A stretch of 64,000 nucleotides of DNA from CAUZIZ01 sp965222655 (GTDB lineage: Bacteria > Acidobacteriota > UBA6911 > RPQK01 > JAJDTT01), in NCBI GenBank assembly GCA_965222655.1, contig CBDCUP010000021.1:1178001-1242000 (forward strand). Reading direction: 5' to 3'. The translations under genes and the position numbers were made by a program. Position 1 is the first letter of the stretch. The number at the start of each line of letters is the position of its first letter. Positions 25,673-34,948 of the stretch are shown here, one piece after another. Under the pieces are notes generated by a model that saw only the letters and a program-made list of their open reading frames with translations, searched no databases and was not told where the DNA came from.

Positions 25673-27610
25673 ATGTGTGAGCCAATGGAACGCTTCCCGA
25701 TCGGCTTCTCCAGGGTGTTTCTGGCGCTGATGCTTGCTTCTTTCTTCGCCGCTTCCTGCTCGTCCGACCGACCCGAGTTCAAGCTCTCGGTCACCGTGGA
25801 TTTCTACGGCGACGGCGGAAAGGGTCTCTACACGCACGACACCCTCGACCTGATGATGCGAGAGGTACGCAGCCTGGGCGTCAGCCGGGTCTACTGGCAA
25901 TATCTGGGAGACCTGGAGCAGGAGAAGTATGGAGCCGGCACCAACCTGCTACTGTCCCGGTGGGCCGAGTTTGGTCCCCGCACCCTGGCTGCCATCGGCG
26001 AGCCCCTGGAAGCAGCGGTAAAGGCGGCCCACCGAAATGGACTGGAGATCTTCGGCGTCCTCAAGCCCTACCACACCGGCATGTCAGCCACTTTTCCCGA
26101 GGGCTCTCCCGACGCCGATCCCGAGACCGAGATGCGTCGGATCGGTGGTACCGTTCAGAGCTTCAACCCCTTCATGGGGCGCTTTCCCCACACGCGGATC
26201 AAACGCCGCCCGGTCAGAGGACCGGCAAACCTGCAATCGTTGCCGATTCGCCAGATCCGACTGATCAAGAGGAACGACTCCCCTACCCGCATCCAGCGGC
26301 AAAACCTGGAAATCTGGACCAGCCCCGACAACTATCGCTATCAACGCCAAGCCGTCGAGTTCACACTCGAGGAAGCGGTGAAGCCGGCACCGAGGGAGGT
26401 CCGGGACTACTACGGAAACCTGGTCACCCGAAAAGGTGACCCAGTCCGGATCCTGTCCTTGAAGAACCTGGATCTGAGGGATCGATACGTGGTGGTGGCA
26501 ACCAATTTTCAAGGGGGAAACACCGACTTCGAGAACACGGCGCTAGGCATGATCCAGGTCTACGGTCCCTCCCCCGACCCTTTACCCATCGTGGTCGCGA
26601 CCCAGGATGCCACCTGGATCCGGCCCCGGGACTTCCGGAGCTATGGCCTGGAATTCGATTCGGGCTACGGGCCTCGGCTCATGTCCCTGGACCGAGCCTG
26701 GAAATCTGATCCTCAGGATCTGAAACCGGAGAAGGTGCAGATCACCAAGTGGAACGAGCATCGAGCCGAGCTGGGACTGGGTTCCGGGGGAGGTTTCCTT
26801 GGCTTCGCCCGGGGCAAGAACGAGTACCTACCCACGGCCCCCTGCGAGGCGTATCCCGAGGTTCAGGAGCTCTGGGTCTGGCAAATCCGCCGGATGTTGG
26901 AGAAAGGGGTGGATGGCGTCGTTCTCAGGGTCTCGGCCCATGGAACGCTGACCGATGAGCCCTACGAGTACGGCTTCAATGAACCCATCGTGAAAGCCTA
27001 CCAAGAACGCTACGGAGTTGATCCTCTTACCCAGGCCTACGACCCCCAGCTCTTGGCGGCGCTGCGGGGGGAGTACTACACCCGGTTCGTGAGGGAGGCC
27101 AGCCGCAGGACGCGGCAGGCGGGAAAGCTCTTCCAGGTACAGGTCCACACCGAGGCTTTCCGTCCCGATCCCGTCTTCGGCCAGATCATGGGGTTTCCAG
27201 CCAATTTACATTTCTCCTGGCGTCAATGGCTGGAAGAGGGACTGGTGGACGCAGTCACCTTGAGGGCCAGCTGGTACGAGGCCGCCGAAGACCCCCTGGA
27301 TGGCTCTCCGACCCATCGAAGCAACCTGCACAACATCCTGGAGGATCCCGTGGTCAGGGAGGTCCTGGAAGTGACCGAAAGGATGGGGCTGCCTGTCTAC
27401 ATGAATCGCTATGTAAGCCGGGCCATCCCCATCGGCGAGTACGTCGACAACATCCAGCAGCTGTACCACGACCGGCGCTTCGCGGGCTTCGATCTGTACG
27501 AGTTCTTTCACTTGGCGCGTTCCTCTCCCGACGGCGGCAAGCTCGTGCCGATTCAGGATCGGCTGCAGCGCATTCGGGAAAAGTCTCGGGAACTTGGCCT
27601 GGTTCAGTGA
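25673..27610 (+). CDS. GHL10-like glycoside hydrolase lipoprotein
   Basis: A 645-residue exported protein. The start MCEPMERFPIGFSRVFLAL leads to a lipoprotein-type signal ending SFFAASC, so it is probably membrane-anchored. The fold appears to be a TIM barrel of the family-10-like hydrolase (GHL10) type: SVTVDFYGDGGKGLYTHD at the start, EIFGVLKPYH, then WQIRRMLEKGVDGVVLRVS, FQVQVHTEAFRPD and VDAVTLRASWYEA, and a final MGLPVYMNRYVS strand. A ~200-residue beta-rich insert lies in the middle. It is followed after 5 bp by a second large protein and the two surely form an operon. GHL10 proteins are thought to act on glycans; no substrate can be named. Confidence 0.75.
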   Translation: MCEPMERFPIGFSRVFLALMLASFFAASCSSDRPEFKLSVTVDFYGDGGKGLYTHDTLDLMMREVRSLGVSRVYWQYLGDLEQEKYGAGTNLLLSRWAEFGPRTLAAIGEPLEAAVKAAHRNGLEIFGVLKPYHTGMSATFPEGSPDADPETEMRRIGGTVQSFNPFMGRFPHTRIKRRPVRGPANLQSLPIRQIRLIKRNDSPTRIQRQNLEIWTSPDNYRYQRQAVEFTLEEAVKPAPREVRDYYGNLVTRKGDPVRILSLKNLDLRDRYVVVATNFQGGNTDFENTALGMIQVYGPSPDPLPIVVATQDATWIRPRDFRSYGLEFDSGYGPRLMSLDRAWKSDPQDLKPEKVQITKWNEHRAELGLGSGGGFLGFARGKNEYLPTAPCEAYPEVQELWVWQIRRMLEKGVDGVVLRVSAHGTLTDEPYEYGFNEPIVKAYQERYGVDPLTQAYDPQLLAALRGEYYTRFVREASRRTRQAGKLFQVQVHTEAFRPDPVFGQIMGFPANLHFSWRQWLEEGLVDAVTLRASWYEAAEDPLDGSPTHRSNLHNILEDPVVREVLEVTERMGLPVYMNRYVSRAIPIGEYVDNIQQLYHDRRFAGFDLYEFFHLARSSPDGGKLVPIQDRLQRIREKSRELGLVQ

Positions 27611-27615
27611 TCATC

Positions 27616-30297
27616 ATGCGAGTTTTCCCGATGACACTCCGGCTGGGCTTTCTCATCCTGTTTCCTCTGTGGGTATCTTCGGCTCTTGTATGGGCGTCCG
27701 AAAAGGTAGATCTCTCCTTCGATGGAGTCGTCTATCAACCGTCGAGTCGCGCCGTTCGGCTGGTGCCAGGGAAAAACCATCGCTTGTCTGTAACGATCCC
27801 TGAAGCCAACGCTCAGGAGGTTCGCGCTCGCCTGACCCGACGGCTGCCCTCGGGGAAGACCATTACCGAGACAAGATCTTCTGGCAGGCAGCTAGTGTTC
27901 GACCTGGGACCCTTCACCGCTCCGGGGACGTACGAATACGAAGCGGGAGCCGTCTACTTTCGCGGCTACCAGATCGAGCTGGAACTGCAAGGGGAGAACC
28001 TCAGAAAAACCTGGACGTTCCACCAGCAGCTCAGCCAGGAGATCACAAAGGAACGTTTGGGAATGGGGGAGGGCTCTCCGCCGGTCAAAGCCCTGAGGCT
28101 GATGGAGGACGGACCAGATCGAGTCGTGTTCGACCCCAAGCTGGGATCCGCCGATCTTCTTGCTCTTAGCCTGGGTTCAGAGGTGTTGCTGGATCAAGAT
28201 CGTGTCAGCATCCAGGTTGGCCTCAGCCCCGGACTGGGTCCCAAGACGATGGAGGGCGAGCTGAGGGTGCTGGACTCTTCCGGGAGACAGAGGTGGAGTC
28301 GAGCGACTTCCTTGAGCCGACAGGGGGGCACAAGACGGCTCACGGTGCCGGTCAAGAGCTGGCCTCACGGAGACTACGAAGTGCAGTTTCTACCGCGGCT
28401 TGAGGGAAAGTCCTGGCCGGATGGCCCCCTCCTGACTTACCGGCGACGACAGACTCCCAAAGGGAGGATTCTCCTCTCCCCACTTTCCTCCTGGCAGCTT
28501 CAGATGGACCGAAAGCGTCCCGAGATCCGGATCCAGGACTTTCGCCAAGCTCATCGTCAGTGGGGAAAGGGCCCCATCGATCCGAATCACTGGAAATGGG
28601 AGGAACTCTCGGAAGGGCGCGTGGGCCTCTTAGGGCAAGGAGACGATGTCTCTCCTCCCCTGACCTATCGCCTTCCCACCCAGGGGACCTATGCCGTCTT
28701 CCTCGGCACTGCAGGCTCGGGTCTACACATCCAAATCGGTGCCAACGGGTTGATCCGCGATGCTCCGCCAACCCAGTTGGGCGAGGAGACTTTTGTCGCC
28801 GCCGCCGACCTGACAGACGAGGTTATCCGCTTCTATTCGAGCGGCGATCCCAAGAGGTGGCTTGACTGGGGGAAGGCTGGAAGCAGCCGCGGAACAGCCA
28901 CGTTCTTGCGTCTGGTTCCCGTTACCCCACACTCGATGCGCAGCCTGCACCAGCAAATGGCCACGCCTCCGACAGCTCTCCTGGCAGTGGATGACTGGGC
29001 GGTGTATTTCGACGTGGTCTGGGCTCGCCTGCTACCGGATCAATTCCGAAGCATCGTTTGTGGACAGGCCGAACTGGGATTCGGAACGATCGGCTGGTCC
29101 ATAGGACGATCCTGGGTCGAGTATCACAGCCGATTGCCCCAGACGACCCGTTTCCCCTGTGCCTCTTACGAGAAGGCGCAGCAAAGCCGAGACTATTCTG
29201 CTCACGACTACGGCAGGCGTATCTACGCGATCAATCAGCAGGATGCCCTTGAGCAAGCCAATCGAAACCGGCAGGACTGCCAGGCCCAGGTGTGGCCCTG
29301 GCTAGCCATGCAAAGGCACTATGGAGCCAACAGCTATGGCGGCATGTTTTCGAGTCCTTTCTACAAGAACCATCCTCAATGGTGGAGGATCGCTAAAGAC
29401 GGGTCTGACTCGCGGGGGCTGAGTTACTTCTTCCCACAGGTCCGTAAGGAGCGCGTCGACATTCTTGTGGAAGTGGCCGAACGAGGGGCCGATGGGCTGC
29501 TGGTCGGATGTGACCGCCAGGTTCCCATGCTTCTCTACAACCCCGAGATGGTCGAAGCATATCGCGCGACCACTGGTGTAGACCCTCGAAAAATCGACGT
29601 TTCCGACACTCAGCCCTACCGAGACTGGATCCGCTGGCGCGCCGACTTCTTCACGCAGGTCCTAAGGGATCTCAAGGCCCGACTCCACCCCCTGCGGACT
29701 CCCGATAACCGGCCCATCCCGGTGGCCGTACGCATCCCCTCGGCGGGGCTGTTCAACAACCTGGCCCAGGGGTTGGACATCGAGCAGTGGTGCCGTGAGA
29801 AGCTGATCGATCAGCTCCAGCTGGATCCGTTACAAGATCTCATCGGAAAAGCGGATCAGGATATCCGTCCCTATCTGGAGCTGGGACGGCGTCACGGAAT
29901 CCGAATAGTGGCAGGCATGGGTGCTTCTGCCTATATCGGAGCCGGGGGAACCCACTCCTGGACTCACGTTACAGAACCTGACGGCAGTCCCAAGATTGCA
30001 CGAGGCGGTGCTGGTCTGACAAATCTGGTGCCCGGATTGAAGCGGGCATTGGGACTGATCAAGGCGGGTGCGGACGGCATCGACGCCTATGAGACCGAGC
30101 TTCTTGCCCAGATCGATCCCATTCGCTTTCTGGTGGCCATGTATGGACACCAAACGCTGCTGGTGGAGTTCCTCAAGAACTCCAATCTCGAAGCCGTGGC
30201 TCCCATCAATGCGGGAAATGCGGCCTCCGGTCACGACAACCACTCCCGCTGGGTTCAGGGCTGGACCCTCAAGGGCTTCGGTCCCAAATCACTTTGA
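27616..30297 (+). CDS. Large secreted protein with C-terminal TIM-barrel-like domain
   Basis: An 893-residue protein beginning at the ATG 5 bp after the previous stop; the frame is open upstream but only as a shadow. A signal peptide (MRVFPMTLRLGFLILFPLWV..) is followed by ~450 residues of beta-sandwich-like sequence and then a barrel-like domain: YGANSYGGMFSSPFYKNHPQ, RVDILVEVAERGADGLLVGC, AVRIPSAGLFNNLAQGL, GIRIVAGMGASAY and LIKAGADGIDAYETE. This second half has the same layout as its neighbour's barrel, so both are probably GHL10/GH-like glycan-active proteins of one operon. I do not recognise a precise family. Intact. Confidence 0.75.
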   Translation: MRVFPMTLRLGFLILFPLWVSSALVWASEKVDLSFDGVVYQPSSRAVRLVPGKNHRLSVTIPEANAQEVRARLTRRLPSGKTITETRSSGRQLVFDLGPFTAPGTYEYEAGAVYFRGYQIELELQGENLRKTWTFHQQLSQEITKERLGMGEGSPPVKALRLMEDGPDRVVFDPKLGSADLLALSLGSEVLLDQDRVSIQVGLSPGLGPKTMEGELRVLDSSGRQRWSRATSLSRQGGTRRLTVPVKSWPHGDYEVQFLPRLEGKSWPDGPLLTYRRRQTPKGRILLSPLSSWQLQMDRKRPEIRIQDFRQAHRQWGKGPIDPNHWKWEELSEGRVGLLGQGDDVSPPLTYRLPTQGTYAVFLGTAGSGLHIQIGANGLIRDAPPTQLGEETFVAAADLTDEVIRFYSSGDPKRWLDWGKAGSSRGTATFLRLVPVTPHSMRSLHQQMATPPTALLAVDDWAVYFDVVWARLLPDQFRSIVCGQAELGFGTIGWSIGRSWVEYHSRLPQTTRFPCASYEKAQQSRDYSAHDYGRRIYAINQQDALEQANRNRQDCQAQVWPWLAMQRHYGANSYGGMFSSPFYKNHPQWWRIAKDGSDSRGLSYFFPQVRKERVDILVEVAERGADGLLVGCDRQVPMLLYNPEMVEAYRATTGVDPRKIDVSDTQPYRDWIRWRADFFTQVLRDLKARLHPLRTPDNRPIPVAVRIPSAGLFNNLAQGLDIEQWCREKLIDQLQLDPLQDLIGKADQDIRPYLELGRRHGIRIVAGMGASAYIGAGGTHSWTHVTEPDGSPKIARGGAGLTNLVPGLKRALGLIKAGADGIDAYETELLAQIDPIRFLVAMYGHQTLLVEFLKNSNLEAVAPINAGNAASGHDNHSRWVQGWTLKGFGPKSL

Positions 30298-30604
30298 GGG
30301 CGTAGCGGTGGGCTCCAGGCCGCCGTCCGAGCCAAAGGCTCGGAAATAAGACTTTGGCCTGGAGGCCAAAGCTACGTTCACCAATGAAGTTCCAGCTTAG
30401 TCCCGCCCCCAGAAAGCCCTGGCCCCATTCGAGAAAGAAACTTTTTCTCCGGCGTGGGACAAATCCCGTTCGCCGCGTGGTTCGTAGAGCAGAGACGTGC
30501 GACGTTCAGACGTTTCGAGGTGCGACGTATTCTTGAAGTTTCAGGTCAGTCCTGCCTTTTCCGCCAAGGCCGGATAGAGCTTTCGGTCGGAGGAAGGTAA
30601 AATT
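30298..30604. other. Intergenic gap with hairpin repeats
   Basis: No gene is seen. GTAGCGGTGGGCTCCAGGCC faces GGCCTGGAGGCCAAAGCTAC (30302-30375) around the smaller hairpin CCGAGCCAAAGGCTCGG. At 30384 ATGAAGTTCCAGCTTAGTC matches, in reverse, a motif at 15481-15497. GGAGGAAGG at 30589-30597 is the ribosome site of the next gene. Confidence 0.6.
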
Positions 30605-31690
30605 GTGTCTATGTATGCACTTATCTCGACCTTCATCCTTCTTCTCTCGATCACCTCATCCGCCTTTGGCGAGTCCCCTACCAAACGTTATCTCTACATG
30701 AGCACTCCGGACGGCGCTCAGCAGGAAGGACGTTCTGGCAACGGCATTCTTGTCTTCGACATTGACGACGGACACAAGTTCGTCAGACGGATCGAGATCC
30801 CGATCTTTGAGGAAGGTCTACGCGGTTTCACCGGAAACCTCAAGGCCCACTCTGTCTACTACTCCACCACGAATCATCGCCTGGGACGCTTCGATCTGGA
30901 AAGAGAGAGAATTGTCTGGGAAAGCACCTTCGAAGGAGGCTGCTGTGATCGATCGTCCGTCACGCTGGACGGCAAGAAGATCTACGCTCCCACGGGATTC
31001 TGGTATGAGGCAAAAGATGCCGGTTTCGTGGTCGTCAACGGCGAAGACGGTCAACTCATCAAGCGCATACAGGTCGGTCCCCGAGCCCACAACAGCATCG
31101 TCAGTCTGGATGGACGCTTCGTCTATCTTGGCACCAGGACCACGCTGTCAATGTTCGATACCCGAGATGATCGCATGGTCCGCCAGATCAAGGATGTGGG
31201 CGAGTACGCGATCTTCCCTTACACTGTGACCAAGGACAACAGCATCGCCTACGTCTGCCTGGGCAAACACGTGGGCTTCGACGTCGTGGATCTGAAAGAA
31301 GGGAAACACATTCATCGGGTCTTTGCGAGCAAGGAGAAGATCCCGCATCGAACCCACGGAGCCGGACTCACGCCCGATCAAAAGGAATTGTGGATCAGCG
31401 ACCAAGATGGCCAAAAGCTGTTCTACTTTGACGCCACCCAGATGCCCCCCAAGGAGATGGGACACGTCAATCTTTCAATTCGAGGACACGGGTGGGTGAC
31501 TTTCAGCCTGGATGGGAAATATGTGTACTCTCATGCACCTGATATCTTCGAGACCAGGACCAAGAAACACATCGGTATTTTCCAGGAAGAAAACGGCAGA
31601 CCGTTCGCAAGCTCGAAGTTTATCGAGGTTCATTTTCGCGACGGTAAGGTAGTCACGATGGGGAGTGAGTTCGGCCTGGGCCGTGAATAG
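30605..31690 (+). CDS. Secreted YVTN/YncE-like beta-propeller protein
   Basis: A 361-residue exported protein with signal peptide MSMYALISTFILLLSITSSA. The mature part shows repeated propeller strands of YVTN type: LYMSTPDGAQ, GILVFDIDDGHKFVRRIEIP, SVTLDGKKIYAPTGF, IVSLDGRFVYLGTRT, NSIAYVCLGKHVGFDVVDLK and FSLDGKYVYSH. Such propellers bind partners or cofactors in the periplasm and rarely show catalysis on their own; a role cannot be named. The start is GTG 30605 with GGAGGAAGG 7-11 bases ahead; ATG 30611 is the alternative. Convergent with the family B gene that follows. Confidence 0.82.
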   Translation: MSMYALISTFILLLSITSSAFGESPTKRYLYMSTPDGAQQEGRSGNGILVFDIDDGHKFVRRIEIPIFEEGLRGFTGNLKAHSVYYSTTNHRLGRFDLERERIVWESTFEGGCCDRSSVTLDGKKIYAPTGFWYEAKDAGFVVVNGEDGQLIKRIQVGPRAHNSIVSLDGRFVYLGTRTTLSMFDTRDDRMVRQIKDVGEYAIFPYTVTKDNSIAYVCLGKHVGFDVVDLKEGKHIHRVFASKEKIPHRTHGAGLTPDQKELWISDQDGQKLFYFDATQMPPKEMGHVNLSIRGHGWVTFSLDGKYVYSHAPDIFETRTKKHIGIFQEENGRPFASSKFIEVHFRDGKVVTMGSEFGLGRE

Positions 31691-31736
31691 AGGTGTTGGG
31701 CAGAACCCTGAGCAACATACAACCTGACGACAGGAA

Positions 31737-33317
31737 TCAGGGCCGAAAGCGGATCGAGTAGAGGTCCGCGTCCTTCATGACGAATCTCAGACGAATGGAC
31801 TTGCCTGCCAGCCCGCTTACGTCGGTTCCGCTCTTCCAGGCCACCACCCGCTCGAGATGATCCCCAAAGATCTCGGGACAATCCGCCAGCGCGTAGCCTG
31901 GAATGGGCCTGCCGCCAACGTCCTGGATTTCAACCCGGACACTCCCCGCAACAGAGGTCGAGAAGTTCATCTCCAACTCCCTTCCGCTAAAGGAAAGCGG
32001 TCGGGTGGTGAACTCTCCTCCCTTGCCGGGCGCGTTTATCGAGACAAAGCCATCCACGCGCAGGACGAAGCGGCGTAGATTGGTGTAGGCTCCTCTCCAG
32101 TAGTGCTCGGTTGCATAGATCGAAATCTCGTCGGGGGCGCCCGGCAAATCCGATTTCGTCTCGATCAGTCCCCAGTTCTGATAGTTGTCTCCATAGACCC
32201 AGTTGTCGGTGTAGCGAAGACCGGGACGGAGAAAAGCCTCCAGCCAGCGCTGGAACACCCTTCCGTCGCGGCTGCTCATGAACAGCCCATCCGTCAGGGC
32301 GGTACCATATCGGGCATTGCCTGAGGTTTTCCCGGATGCCCCTGTGTAGGACTTCAAACCGGCGCGCTCTTCGCGGTCTGCTAGCTGGGGAAGAGCCCTC
32401 ATCGAGTCGGACCATCCACGGTCCAGGTAGCGGGCAGGAAAACCCAGGTAAATGTGGGGTGCACGATAGTAGGGGATGATGTTGTTGGTGTAGAGCTCCT
32501 CGTCCGGCGCACCCGGGTACTCCAGCCACTCCCCCTTCGTCCAGTTGATGAAATCGTCCGAGGTTGCGGTCTTGATGTCCCGAATGCCACCGCTCCGGGA
32601 CATCAAAGCGGCACCCGAGGACCCATCCCGCATCCGAAAATCTCGATAGTAGGCCCTGTAGTGACCTTGCTCCGCGTCCCAGAAGGCCAGATTGTGACTA
32701 TCGAAGGCGCCATCGGTCAGAACCGGCTCATCGCTCATTGGAGACCAGTGGATACCGTCGGCCGACTTGGCAGCCATCAGCGCCCCTTTGCCGTTGTAGA
32801 AGGCCTTGTAACGCGAATCGGCAGGACATCGAGGGTTGCTATCCTTGAAGGAACCCCAATTATCCAACTTGGGACTGGCCCAGACGATATTGTTCTTTTT
32901 GGAGCCATTGAACTCGAAGAGTCCCAGCTCCGGCCTCACCCAGGTCTTCCCGTCCTTGCTCTCGGCATAGGCAATCAGGACATCGTGGACTGGAATAGTC
33001 GACGGCTCATGAGCCCAGGCATCGTAGTACATCCGATAGATGTCCCCGTCCCGAAAGATCGAATAGTAATTGCAGCCGTTGCCTTCCCAGAGTTTGTCGT
33101 GGTGTAGCACGATCTCTTTGGGAGTGGGAGCGTGTAGCTCCAGCCGCACTCCTGACAGGGTCTCGATCAGGTGGGTGTCGATGAACAATTCACGCTTCGA
33201 GCCGATGCTGATCGTCGAATTCTCCTGCGCCGTGGTCACACTGAGCAGTAGAAGGATAGTAGTAATAGCAACGAGCCCCAAGACCGAACCTCGATTATTC
33301 CAACTGGCTGAAATCAT
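31737..33317 (-). CDS. Arabinanase-like secreted beta-propeller, family B member 2
   Basis: A 526-residue exported protein. The signal peptide (MISASWNNRGSVLGLVAITT..) is followed by SIGSKRELFIDTHLIETLSG, the family opening, then LWEGNGCNYYSIFRDGDIYR and MYYDAW, AYAESKDGKTWVRPELGLFE, GSKKNNIVW, further propeller strands, and the C-terminal part DGFVSINAPGKGGEFTTRPL..SGRELEMN ending in RLRFVMKDADLYSIRF. It is most like the gene at 56978-58531, which shares the same end (RLRFVMKDADLYSLRF). GGGGGAG precedes the ATG. The pattern suggests a GH43/GH32-type glycosidase but the catalytic residues are not assigned. Probably cotranscribed after the sialidase-like gene at 33378. Confidence 0.82.
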   Translation of the reverse strand: MISASWNNRGSVLGLVAITTILLLLSVTTAQENSTISIGSKRELFIDTHLIETLSGVRLELHAPTPKEIVLHHDKLWEGNGCNYYSIFRDGDIYRMYYDAWAHEPSTIPVHDVLIAYAESKDGKTWVRPELGLFEFNGSKKNNIVWASPKLDNWGSFKDSNPRCPADSRYKAFYNGKGALMAAKSADGIHWSPMSDEPVLTDGAFDSHNLAFWDAEQGHYRAYYRDFRMRDGSSGAALMSRSGGIRDIKTATSDDFINWTKGEWLEYPGAPDEELYTNNIIPYYRAPHIYLGFPARYLDRGWSDSMRALPQLADREERAGLKSYTGASGKTSGNARYGTALTDGLFMSSRDGRVFQRWLEAFLRPGLRYTDNWVYGDNYQNWGLIETKSDLPGAPDEISIYATEHYWRGAYTNLRRFVLRVDGFVSINAPGKGGEFTTRPLSFSGRELEMNFSTSVAGSVRVEIQDVGGRPIPGYALADCPEIFGDHLERVVAWKSGTDVSGLAGKSIRLRFVMKDADLYSIRFRP

Positions 33318-33377
33318 TTCTCTCCCCCTGTATCTGGAGACCGGAGGCGAAGCCGGTTGGCAGTTACCGGCCCGGAA

Positions 33378-34496
33378 CTAGACCTGGACGCGAAGCCGGT
33401 GGGTACGGATGCGACCTTGACCTTCTTCGATCGCCCAGTGGGTTGCCAGAATATCATCGTTGTCCAGACGCAGCAGCGAAGCTTGACCGAATCTGAGGTT
33501 CTGCCCCATGGTCGAATAGGCGGCCACCTTCATTGAGGGTGCGTTGCCCCATATCTTGGCTTCCTTGACCGTGCGCCAGCGGTCGTCGGCAAAATCGACG
33601 ATTCGGACGTACAGCCCGATATCCTCCCCTTCACGGTGGCAGTGAACCGTCAGGAGGATATTGTCTGCCCAGTGCATCAAATTAGAGGCCTGGCCCCAGA
33701 CGCCAGTGTCGATCGGATCCGACCAGGTCGCTCCGCCATCGTGCGACACCGTCACATGATTGGTCGTGTTCGTTCCCTTGACGTGATCCATCATCCAATT
33801 CAGGGAGACGATGCGATCGTCTTGCACTTCACACAATCTTGGTTCCGACGGAGCATAGCGCCCCGCAGGGTCCTCGAAGAAGTTGGTACGGTCGTCCCAG
33901 GTTTCGCCTTCGTCCTCACTTCGCTGTAGGGCTCCGACGAAGCCGCTGGGATTGCTGCCGTCCCACCTGGGAAACAAGGAGCCCGCTCCCAGTATGACGC
34001 CGCTGCGCAGTTGAATCGCAGGGCCCGACTGTTCAATCAATTCCGGGCGCGTGCGGGGGATGATCCTGGGGTGTGTCCAGCTGTGTCCTTCGTCCTCGGA
34101 AAACGAAACCAGGTCGTCACCACCCCGTATTCCATCGACGTTCGGCTCCGGGTTGGCCATCGTCTGATCCGGATCGCTGCGGTGGAAACGATAACCCAGC
34201 GCGATCAGCCTACCGTTACTCAGCAGCGTCGGCTTCAAGTAATCAGAGTTGTAGCGGTGCTCCGCGTCTTTCTGGTGCAGGGGCCCCTCCAGCTTCCAGG
34301 TTCCTCCCTGATCACGTGAGCGGGTCACTACCGTCGTCACGTTGGCCGCCTCAAACGCTTCACCCAGAGCAAACAAGGCTAGCAGCTCACCCGAAGGCAA
34401 CTTCACCAGGCCGGGAAAGTAACCGTGACGGGCGCGATTCTGGGGCTGGGGGTTTTCGTAGACAACATGGTGACCAACGACTTCAATATCGGCCAT
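33378..34496 (-). CDS. Sialidase-like Asp-box beta-propeller protein
   Basis: A 372-residue protein with four clear Asp-box motifs (SRDQGGTWK, SEDEGHSWT, SEDEGETWD, SHDGGATWS), hence a six-bladed sialidase-type propeller. The first strand after the N-terminus, GYFPGLVKLPSGELLALFAL, fits the place of the RIP region of GH33 enzymes, but a canonical RIP is absent and activity is open. There is no signal peptide, unlike most neighbours, so it may be cytoplasmic. AGGAG precedes the ATG. It lies 60 bp upstream of the family B gene on the same strand. Intact. Confidence 0.82.
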   Translation of the reverse strand: MADIEVVGHHVVYENPQPQNRARHGYFPGLVKLPSGELLALFALGEAFEAANVTTVVTRSRDQGGTWKLEGPLHQKDAEHRYNSDYLKPTLLSNGRLIALGYRFHRSDPDQTMANPEPNVDGIRGGDDLVSFSEDEGHSWTHPRIIPRTRPELIEQSGPAIQLRSGVILGAGSLFPRWDGSNPSGFVGALQRSEDEGETWDDRTNFFEDPAGRYAPSEPRLCEVQDDRIVSLNWMMDHVKGTNTTNHVTVSHDGGATWSDPIDTGVWGQASNLMHWADNILLTVHCHREGEDIGLYVRIVDFADDRWRTVKEAKIWGNAPSMKVAAYSTMGQNLRFGQASLLRLDNDDILATHWAIEEGQGRIRTHRLRVQV

Positions 34497-34717
34497 GTCT
34501 GACTCCTGTTTGTTCCCGCTGATAAATGTTGAAACCTATCAGCCCTTAAACTCCACGTCAACGATTCTTTGGTCATCTTGACGCTGAGACCAGCCTCTGA
34601 TTTCTGGTGTCGACCACTAGATCACGACACGCCCGCGTCCCGCCTCAGACAGGGGGAAACCTGACAATTCCCGAACAAAGCCCTCCTTCTAACTCTGCTC
34701 GATCAACCAGATCCAGT

Positions 34718-34948
34718 CTAGCGATACTCGACCCTCACCGACTCCAACACTGGAGCATTGGCTCCTCTGGGCGAGAGGAGTGTTGCCTTGTACTGGATCC
34801 ATCGAGTGTCCTCGGGGAGTCCCTTCATCGCAGCGGGTGATTCGGCGTAAAAGGTGTCCGTCTCCATTGAGGTCGGCCACCGAGGCGTCTTCACTGCCGA
34901 CGGTCTCCAAAACCAGTTTGTGTCCCGTGGAATATCCGTCCTCTCCAC
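34718..34948 (-). pseudogene. 3' remnant of a secreted protein cut by IS6
   Basis: The frame ends LPEDTRWIQYKATLLSPRGA...ESVRVEYR, a pattern common at the ends of large secreted proteins of these genomes (WIQYRAT...PVL.SV.I.Y). Upstream the gene is cut exactly at the left end of the IS6 element (34949), and its other part is not found on the far side. A second frame (34689-34910) overlaps, hinting at a frameshift. Nothing else is in 34497-34717. Confidence 0.45.

Noticed and set aside
27226..27615. Upstream extension of the frame of the large protein at 27616
   Set aside because: It lies within the preceding gene; a signal peptide begins at 27616.
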